Source: Schizochytrium sp. CCTCC M209059
Lineage: Eukaryota; Sar; Bigyra; Thraustochytrida; Thraustochytriidae
Direction of reading: 5' to 3'
NCBI GenBank assembly: GCA_000818945.1
Contig: KN805411.1
Coordinates: 26,067-90,066 of the forward strand
Length of the DNA: 64,000 nt
A program made the translations under genes and the position numbers. The notes below the pieces were generated by a model. That model had not been told where the DNA came from and made no database searches. It saw only the letters and a list, made by a program, of their open reading frames with translations. Shown here one piece after another: positions 52,626 to 60,886 of the stretch; the stretch's first letter is position 1, and every line of letters begins with the position of its first letter.

Positions 52626-55600
52626 TTAGAGAGCAAATCCGTCCATGGACCAGGGGATAAGATCCGAGCACATGTCAGGGTCGGTTCTGTCCATGCGGCC
52701 TGCGCCGACCTTTGCGAGGTGAGACTTGTCGAAAACCTTGAGAACGTTGGCGGCGCTCTCGCGCCAGCGCTCATCTTGAACGCGATAGCAGTCCGACTTT
52801 GCCCAATCGACTGCAAGCATGCGCGTCGGGTCGTTCGGGCCGAGCGAGATCCACTCGGTCAGAAGCGGATTGAAGGCGTATATGATGCGATAGGGGGCGT
52901 CCGCATGGTGCGTAAAGTCCACCTCGGAGATCTTGGCAGGAAACCAGCCCACCGGATTTCCCGCAGGATACTCGAGCCTGGACATGACGATAGTGCCAGC
53001 CGTATACACTGCAACGCGATCCTTGATGACGCGCTCACTTTTCACGAGACGGAGCTCCACACCGTCGCCAGAGCACAGCGGACAGATAAATTCACGCATC
53101 CTTTCACCATCTCGCTGGGAAATGTCAAAGTCAAAACAGCGGGGGTGGATCCACCCATTGCAAGCCCCAGTCGCCTTGGAGCACTGCAGATACCACCTTC
53201 CCTCGCCCTCCATCTCGCTATCGTAGCCTTCGGACTCGCTGGCCGCCGCACTAGCATCATCATCTCCGTTGCGACGCTGGCATATGCAATACATTTTCGA
53301 ATCGTTCGTCTGCCGCGGTGTATTCAAGGCTGCGCGCCCCGCCATTTTGCGACGCTTGCGCTTCTTGCGTCCAGGACCCGCGCGACTGCTGACGCTTTGC
53401 GTTTCGTCTTCCTCGAGCGCGGTATCCCCTTCGCCAACAGCGTCCTCGGCCGCAGCCGATGTTGCTTGCGGGCGCCACTGCAAATGAGGGGCCTCGAGGT
53501 ACTGATGCGAAGCAAGTTCGTCTTCTCGGGCAGTCAGGGCAGGCGAAGGCTGCTTTTTGGCGCGGAGCGCACGGATCTCCGAAAGCAGGGAATAGCTCTC
53601 TTTCATTTTTTGCTGCCGACGCGACTCACGCACGGAGCGGTAGAGCTTGCGATACACGTGCAGGTTCTCAAAGGTTGTCTCCTCGTTATCCTCGTCAATG
53701 CCGCTACGCATGTCGTCATCGTCGTCGTCATCGTCGTCCATGTTGTTTTGGTCCTGATCGTCTTTGTTGCCTCTGCCCGCCTCCCCACTATCGCGGTCAT
53801 CATCGCCGCCAGCACCACTACCGTTGCCACTTCCTGTTTCTGTAGTCGCCGCCGCAGACCCGGGCGGAATGTAAAAGATCGAGTACCAGCCCGAGTCTGA
53901 CCGAACGTTCGGATTCACGCGTCGCTTGATTTCGATTGACCACAGCGAGGGGCTCGCGTACTCGCCGTCCGTTACGCAGTCAACAATGATACCATCGGTG
54001 CGAAGATCTGCCCAAAACTCGCGCCCCTTGTAACGTACGCGTAGCACACGTTTGCCAGGCCGCAAGACCTCTGCGTCAATCAGGTTCTTCATGGTTTCAT
54101 CCTTTTTCGAGCTGCGCACAGCCGGGAGCGGACCAGCATTGGCCAGCTTGACGCCCGGAGGGAGGCGCGAGGCGTCTTCGTCTTCGAGCTCGCTATCACT
54201 CTCAATCTGCAGCTCAAAAAAACCTTGTTGGCGCGTCGCCTGCTGGCGTGTCGAGATGCGTCCGCCGCCACGGCGCGAGCCCGGCTCTGCGCTCGACCAT
54301 GGAGCCGTAGTAGTTGCTGGGCCTTGACCTGCGACGCCAAGATGTGCGACGCTGCTCCGCGTGGAAGATCCAAAGTTCGCAGGGAGCGAGGTCGAACACA
54401 TTGAGTTCGTACGCTGCAGGTTGGCGCCAGAGGAAGCGCTGGCTACTGCCCCAGTCGTCACAGAGGATCGCCGCGAGGCGCGACCACTGGGCGCTGCATC
54501 GCCAGCAATGATTGGCTTTCCCGCGGGCGCGCCGGCGGCGCCCTGCTCGGCGAGCTCTAGAGCCTGCTTCTTTTCCTGGTACCTTGCCCGAATAGAGTCG
54601 AGAGTCTTGCCACGAAACACAATCGAGAGCCAGCCATTGTCCCCACTCAGCTTCGGGTTCGTTTTGCGCTTGCAGTGCACGCTAAAGCTGGACACCGAGT
54701 CAAAGACGATCCCGTCGCAGAGAATAGTCCCATCCGGGTTCAAGGTCGCCTGAGTCAGGTTGTTCTGATACTCGACCAGCAAGACACCCTCGCCAGGCTC
54801 CAGAAACCCAAGCTTGATCATATCGAGCAGAATACCGGGAACGTTCTTTGGTGTGCGAAGAGGAGTGGTCGCGCCCGAGGAGCTTCCGGCGAGGATGCCC
54901 GTTCCGACACCGGTCTCAAGGTTGCTTGGGCGTGCCCCCGCACCGCTCTCGGCCAAGTCTGTTCCTCGCGGCGACATGTCTCCGCCATGCCCATCTTCGT
55001 CGGCAGCATTGTATTCGGGGGGTAGGCCCGCATTTGTTCCCTCTGTGACAAAAGCTTTCCAGCGAGCGTACTCGGGCATATCCTTGTACTGCTTGTAATA
55101 GTACGCGATGAGGTCGTGCGGAGACTTGCCGTTGTTGCGGAAGATCGGGTCATTCCTATAGATTGAAATGAAGTCCTTTAGACTCTCGTACATGCCCTTG
55201 TTGAAAGCGCGGCGTTCAGCGGGCGTCCAGTCGAGGGTCGTGTCGGCGCGATCGTCCGCGTCGATGGGCAGGGGTTCTGGCTCGTTATGCATGAGCTTGT
55301 TCCACGCCCCGATGCTACCCTTACCCTTGCCCGGTCTTTCACCTTTCGGAGCATTGCTGGAATTTCCACCTGAAAGTCGTTACCCACACGAGCGCCAGGG
55401 CCTTGCGGCAGAATTGTACCGCCATCTTTGATCGCACCAGGAGGCACCCCTGCGTTGGCATCAAGTTCTTTCAGAGCAGCGAGATCGTCCTTGAGCGCCG
55501 CAGACGTGCTGTCTGCGGCCGAGGATCCGATGGAGTTGCGTCTGCTTGCTCGTCCGCCTCGCTCGCTGCCCTCGCCAGGAAGGCCACTGCGACTGACCTC

Positions 55601-57436
55601 ATGCCCAGCCGCTCGATCCTTCGATGCGAGCGCGCTGTCGGCTTCGTCATTGTTCTTGTCGTTCTTGGTATCATCAATGTTGTCGGCACCCTCATTGTCG
55701 TCATCGTCGTCCTCCTCCATCGCGTCACCATCATCACCCTTGCGAGAGCGGCTACTACGCCTGCGACGCTTGCCATCCACAGGATCCGCATCAGCGGAAG
55801 CTTCGCCCGAAAGATCGCGATGGCCTCCGATGGCCACCGCCGCCGCTGCGTCTGCGGCGCTATCGGTGGAGCGTTTACGCTTCGCCACTACGCGCGGAGA
55901 CATGACGTGCGGGTGGTGCTTGTCGCTGTCGAAAATCGATGCCCCTCCGGGCGGTTTACGCACCGACTTGGAAGGCTCGTTGGGAAATGGGCATTCGTTC
56001 GCCGTGCGTACGGTTTCGCTGGTGGGCGGGCCTGCGCCAAAGACAGGTGATTGCGATCGTGAAGCTGCGAGAATGTCGCCTGGCATGCTCGAGCCGTCGT
56101 CGCTGCGCCGCGGAGACCCCTCGCCAGGGGCACGTTCGCCTCGCACGGCAGAGTTCCACGAAAAGACAGTCTCGTCCTTATGGTCCATGCCACCCGCTGC
56201 GCCGGTGGACCCGCTCCCAGACTGCGCAGAGAGTCGTCGCTGCCTCGGGGACATCCCGTTCCAGATACGTGGGGACCCTCCCAAAAGCATGCGGCTGCTT
56301 GAACCAGGAGAGAGACTTCCGTGGCGCTGGCGCGGATGAGCAGTCCCTGCAGGAGGCTCGTCGATGGCCCACTGTGCGCTGGACGTGCGCTCAAGTGGCG
56401 CAAGTGCCAAGTCTTCTGTCTCTGACTTGGTTCCGACACGAGCCAGGCCTGTTTCCTCCTTTACAGCAGCACTTGCGGCATCAGCAGCTGCAAGAAGAGT
56501 TGTATCAGCCGCTTTGATCGTACCGGCAGCGTCAGCAGCAGGAGCAGCAGGAGCAGGAGCAGTAGGAGCAGCAGCAGCAGTAGGAGCAGGAGCAGCAGGA
56601 GCAGCAGGAGCAGCAGGAGCAGCAGGAGCAGGAGCAGTAGGAGCAGCAGCATCGTCAGTAGCAGCAGAAATAGCAGAAGAGGATGGCGTCACTTTGCCGT
56701 TCTTCGTCTCTTCTTTGATTGCAACTGCGACGAGGTCTGAGTCTTTGTCTATCTTCTTTTTCTTTTCCTCCACCTTTTCCTCTTCTTGTTCTTTGACGGC
56801 CTTGTCGCCGGCCTTTGTGATATCAGACTCACTTTTGAATCCGAGGGAATCGTTGGCGCTGGCCGCAAGAGGTTTCTCGAATTTTGAGTTGTTCTTGGAG
56901 AACTCCGATTTCACAAGTTCCCTCAAAGATTTTATAGCCTCATCTTTCGGCCTACTTGTACTCTTCACAGGAACAGGGCTCACAAGGTCGCGCGCTTTGA
57001 CACTGCCAGCGCCGCCCATTACGGGTACAGGGTCCCCTTCACGTCTGATACAAAGCTGATTTGAGCGTTTGTTCTTGAAGTGCAGCTCCACCATGCCTTC
57101 TCTACTCCAAAAGAACGTGTCTCCAGTCTTGATTTTGATACGCGTGGAGGGCCTTGCGCTATTTTGGTAGTACGCCATGGCATTCTGTCCTAGGCAGAGG
57201 CATTCAAGGCCCCTGGGATGCCCCGTAACACGGAGTTGTTTCCGGCTCACTTTCATGTCTTCGATGCCAAGCGAAGATTCGGTCATGCTAGGGTAGTCTC
57301 GACCGATGATTTGCTCCTCTCCGATTGTGATTCGACGAAGAGCCTCCGTTTGTCGCGATGGATCGAAAACAATCCACACCGCTGTCTTGGCTGGTGGTAA
57401 TGCAGATGCATCCTCGCCTTTTTTATCGTCGGTCAT
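52626..57436 (-). CDS. Composite chromatin reader: FHA, SANT, two RAMA, PHD, Tudor-like (two exons)
   Basis: Two open frames overlap out of phase near 55.2-55.3 kb. Splicing out 55370-55419 (GTACAA ... TTTCAG, 50 nt, phase 1) fuses them into 1,586 residues and removes the overlap. Exon 1 (55420-57436): an FHA domain (about 18-125; IIGRDY, KVSRKQ and the LGQNAM segment give the phosphothreonine-site Arg, Ser-Arg and Asn), then about 530 disordered residues with an Ala/Pro repeat. Exon 2 (52626-55369): SANT (about 720-770), RAMA 1 (about 851-930) and RAMA 2 (about 1096-1176), each ending in a CK/IK...NP...GW...(V/I)FY-type core, an acidic stretch, a basic GRKKRKRRK signal, a PHD finger (about 1365-1439; Cys/His ligands in C4HC3 order all present) and a Tudor-like domain (about 1453-1524, GWFPAKISEVDF). 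Nuclear, non-enzymatic reader by inference. If not spliced, these are two separate genes. Confidence 0.7.
55370..55419 (-). other. Inferred 50-nt intron joining FHA and SANT-RAMA-PHD frames
   Basis: On the minus strand it starts GTACAATTC and ends GACTTTCAG. It is flanked by coding sequence on both sides that reads through in phase 1 to phase 1. Without it, the FHA frame would run over the SANT domain in the wrong frame for about 80 codons. Confidence 0.6.
56540..56650 (-). repeat. Coding Ala-Pro hexamer-type repeat
   Basis: GCAGGA-type units within the FHA exon, translated as an Ala/Pro-rich run (about residues 260-300). Similar short arrays flank the genes, suggesting slippage has entered the coding region. 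Confidence 0.7.
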
Positions 57437-57698
57437 CTCGTGATTGTGTTTCGCCTGCTAGAAAAAGGAAAAAGGAAGGGACACAACGAGTCTTGCTCTT
57501 TGGCGCAGAGACAGCGTCAGAAACGGAATCTCTTCGCCTTTGTCTGAACCTGCTCGCCTGGAGAATAGTTGTCGTTCTTGTTGGTCTGTCCTTTTCTCCT
57601 CGCCTTGATCCCTTCCAGAAGAAAAGAAAACTAACACTCCACACACGCAAGCAGGCCGCAACGATGCTGCCTGCGGCTGCAAGGGGAAAAAAGCCTCC

Positions 57699-57750
57699 CT
57701 TTCTCTTTCTTTCTTTCTTTCTTTCTTGCTTTCTTGCTTTCTTTCTCAGG
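57699..57750. repeat. CTTT/CTTG microsatellite
   Basis: Imperfect tetranucleotide array with two CTTG variants, upstream of the chromatin reader gene. Confidence 0.85.
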
Positions 57751-57906
57751 CAGGCCAGCCTCCCGAGCGCGGAGACGCAGCGCCCGCGTAAATACCGGCA
57801 ACGTTCCGCGTTGTGCCTCTCGCGCGCTGTAAGCGGCCACGTCCAAGGTCCGAGGTCGCGGCCGCAAAGTCCACGCGGCAAGGAAGAAAGAACAGCAAGA
57901 GCAGAC

Positions 57907-57934
57907 GGCAGCAGCAGCAGCAGCAGCAGCAGCA
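57907..57934. repeat. CAG trinucleotide run
   Basis: About nine uninterrupted CAG units in the spacer. Confidence 0.85.
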
Positions 57935-58120
57935 AAAGCCGCAAACCGGCAGCAGGAGCCGTGAAGCCTCGCAAACCTGGCGACGGCCGCTTCCGGTGTC
58001 GCCAGCGCTTTTGCCGGGTCGCGGTTGCGGGAGCTCTCGCCCTTTCGCCGCGGAAGGCGCAGAAGACCGCCGCGAAGAGCGCGCAGCGGCACCGCGACGT
58101 GCGCGGCCGAGACGAGTTTT

Positions 58121-58235
58121 TGGTTTTGATTTTGTTTTTGTTTTTGTTTTTGTTTTTGTTTTTGTTTTTGTTTTTGTTTTTGTTTTTGTTTTGATTTTGT
58201 TTTTGTTTTGTTTTTGATTTTTGTTTTGGTTTTGA
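58121..58235. repeat. GTTTTT hexamer array
   Basis: About ten perfect GTTTTT units flanked by imperfect units (GATTTT, GGTTTT), a strongly strand-asymmetric T/G tract. Confidence 0.85.
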
Positions 58236-58891
58236 ACTGTGAATTGCTCGATCGATCAATCAATCGATTAATGTCGCTCAGTAAGCGAACGAGAAAGAAG
58301 GGAAATGGGATACTTGACTTGCCGGTATACTGCACTTGTGATGCGCAATGGCTTATCCGAACCGTCGCAGCAGCAGCGATTGACCGTGACGGAAACGGAG
58401 TCAGAGGGAACCTTGCAAAGGCGCAACTGCAGGGTCGCTGAGTGAGATCCGCTGGACCTGGTGGTGACGAGCACGGTACAAGGATGAAATGTATGGATAC
58501 TTGGGGCTCTTGCTCGCCAATCCGCTGCAGAAAAACGTTTGATTTGTTTCCTTTCAAGTTGTTTCTTTTCTTTTACTCTCTCTCTCTTGTTTTGTTTTAT
58601 TTTATTTTGGTTTTTACTTCTTCTTTTTTTTCTTCACTGTGTCAGATTGGGAATCGCAAACTTTGTTCTCTGCATGCTTTGAATTCTGAGTTCATGCGCT
58701 CGGTAGTCGTCTCAGCATGAGAGGCAGAGCGCAAAACAAACTAAACACAAAGCAGGACGTTTTCATGAACTTGAAAGAAATAACCAAGATACCGTGAGCA
58801 TGGGTGGATCGGTAAGAAAAACCTTCCATTGTGATAAAGCTATCTCTCTTCTGTTTACAGTAAGGTTGACCTAGACTTTTGCCTTTACGCC

Positions 58892-58909
58892 AAGGTCTAG
58901 CTAGACCTT
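58892..58909. repeat. Perfect 18-bp palindrome
   Basis: AAGGTCTAG followed directly by CTAGACCTT, a perfect palindrome without a spacer, lying 136 bases beyond the stop of the YbaK-EMAPII gene. A related GACCTAGAC copy lies about 25 bases away (58868-58876). Confidence 0.8.
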
Positions 58910-59045
58910 TCAAAGCATTAAAAAAGAAAGAAAAGATGATTCTGGTCCAAGCCAATTGGACCAGCCTGCCTGAGCCTGACGCACGAAAGAAGGCCACTCT
59001 CTTTTTGTTCCCCCCTCACTTTGCAAATCCAGCAAGGTAATCAAA

Positions 59046-60557
59046 TCAGGCGACCGAGGCGGGCAAGGGGATCCCGTCCGCCGTGCAGACCGCAGCATCA
59101 CCATCACCAACTACAACCCAGGGAACACCAGCGAGCGAGGCACGAAAGCTACCGTCGACAGCGAGATCTGGAAGAACCTTCTCGAGAATCTTCTTCTTTT
59201 TCATCTGCGCAGCGCTTGCGGGCTCTCCGGGCGTTCCTGAAGAGCCAAGGAGCCCGATTCGAGCCCCAGGCTGCGCATCAGGCGGAGCCTCCACAAGCAA
59301 AAGAGCGTCTGTTGCCGTCGATTTGGCGCACATGACCATGCCTGCAGAAGGAATGCCGGCAAGCTTTTGCGGCTTGAGGTTGCATACTACGACAACGCGC
59401 CGACCAACAATGTCCGCTGGCTCATAGTATTTGCCAATGCCAGAGAGAATCTGACGGGGCTCCGCGTTCTCGCCTTCGTCGCCAACGTCAATTTTCTCGA
59501 TGAGGAGTTTGTCTGATTCAGGGTGCCGCTCTGCGCCAACAATGAGACCTACACGCAGATCGACAAGCCCAAAAGCGCTCTCTAGGTCTGCATTAAGGCT
59601 CGCTGCGGGCGCGGGCGCGGGCGCGGGCGCGGATGCAGGCGCGGGCGCAGACGCAGGAGGTGCATCGCCACCAGCAGCAGACGCGGGCGCGGACGCAGGT
59701 GCAGGCGCGAGCGCCTCGACGCGAGGAACTGAGCACTTCACAACAAAGGCGCCGGTGGCCTTGGCAAACTGCTGCGCGTTGACCTGGAGCTTCAGGTCAA
59801 CCTCACCACCCCCCAGGTAAATGACGCCCGGCTCGAGCTCGGCGACTTCGCGCGCCACAATCACAGTGACCTCGCTCTCCGCCTTGAGGCCAAGCGGCGC
59901 AACGGCGTTGTGCTCGAATCCGCAAATCGCGTCAGCCTCCTCCGGCGTCGCGTGGCGAAAGCTGTATTTGGCCTTGGGCGGGCGGTCCTCTTCTGGCACG
60001 AGGTTTCGAATAGCGCGCCAAAGCGCGTCATCGTCGAGCTTGGCCACGTACTGCACAATGACGAGAAAATACTGTGCATTTTCTGGGCCCTTGTACGCGC
60101 TCTCATCCCAGGCCACGTTCTATGGAGAAGAGATGCCATGGCCGCCGCCACCGCAGGGATTCATCATGAGATTGATGGTCAGTGTTCGGGACGATTCTTG
60201 GCAGCTGGCGCTGGCGCTGGCGCTCTTGCTTGCTGGTGCACTCTGAAGTCTCTCCGCGCCTTGGACGCGGCGTGCCGACGGACTTACCTTGACAAGGACG
60301 CTCTTGCACAGCTGCGCCTTGCCGCGCACCGCGTGCAGCAGCTTCGCGCGCTCGTCGAGGCTGCGTTCGTAATAGTCTCCCGGGACCCTGTAGAACCTGT
60401 GCGCGACCCCGAGCTGCCTGCACCGCGCCGCGACCCTCGCGTGCGCCTCGCTGCGCACCTCCTCCTCCGCCTCGCGCCCCAGCTCCACGCTCCTCGCCGC
60501 CGCCGCGTCGCCCGCCGCGGCTGCCGCCTCCGCCCCGCGCAGCTCCGCCGCGCCCAG
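59046..60557 (-). CDS. YbaK-like trans-editing domain fused to EMAPII tRNA-binding domain (5' partial)
   Basis: Exon 2 (59046-60119) and exon 1 (60288-60557, running into the assembly gap) are joined over a 168-nt intron, GTAAGT at 60287 to CCATAG at 60120, in phase 0. The join restores CKSVLVK-NVAWDES, the conserved core of YbaK/ProX aminoacyl-tRNA deacylases. The rest of the domain is clear (YSFRHATPEEADAICGF, VAPLGL, IYLGGGEVDLKLQ). An Ala/Pro linker follows, then an EMAPII/Arc1p OB-fold (VDLRVGLIVGAERHPESDKL, QILSGIGKYY, VVVVCNLKPQKLAGIPSAGM). EMAPII domains bind tRNA and occur in synthetase cofactors; YbaK-type domains hydrolyse mischarged tRNA. Role inferred: tRNA-delivering, mischarge-clearing cofactor. 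The 5' end lies in the gap, and exon 1 upstream is Ala/Arg-rich. Confidence 0.82.
60120..60287 (-). other. Inferred 168-nt intron in the YbaK-EMAPII gene
   Basis: Canonical GTAAGT donor and a pyrimidine-rich acceptor (CTCTTCTCCATAG). The downstream exon frame has no ATG at its 5' end, which makes an upstream exon necessary. Confidence 0.8.
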
Positions 60558-60885
60558 NNNNNNNNNNNNNNNNNNNNNNNNNNNNNNNNNNNNNNNNNNN
60601 NNNNNNNNNNNNNNNNNNNNNNNNNNNNNNNNNNNNNNNNNNNNNNNNNNNNNNNNNNNNNNNNNNNNNNNNNNNNNNNNNNNNNNNNNNNNNNNNNNNN
60701 NNNNNNNNNNNNNNNNNNNNNNNNNNNNNNNNNNNNNNNNNNNNNNNNNNNNNNNNNNNNNNNNNNNNNNNNNNNNNNNNNNNNNNNNNNNNNNNNNNNN
60801 NNNNNNNNNNNNNNNNNNNNNNNNNNNNNNNNNNNNNNNNNNNNNNNNNNNNNNNNNNNNNNNNNNNNNNNNNNNNNNNNNNNNN
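60558..60885. other. Assembly gap (328 N)
   Basis: A run of 328 N. It hides the 5' ends of two divergent genes: the YbaK-EMAPII gene (-) and the CLC channel gene (+). Flanking sequence is extremely GC-rich on both sides, which probably caused the gap. Confidence 0.98.
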
Positions 60886-60886
60886 C

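Larger units (their letters stand above)
57437..59045. other. Gene-free 1.6 kb spacer with microsatellites
   Basis: Between the start of the chromatin reader (-) and the stop of the YbaK-EMAPII gene (-). It contains CTTT (57699-57750), CAG (57907-57934) and GTTTTT (58121-58235) arrays, T-rich sequence (about 58540-58640) and an 18-bp palindrome (58892-58909). Open frames here are repeat artefacts. Confidence 0.6.

Noticed and set aside
57358..58194. 278-codon frames on both strands in the T-rich spacer
   Set aside because: Dominated by CTTT and GTTTTT arrays (Phe-Leu or Lys-Gln repeats).
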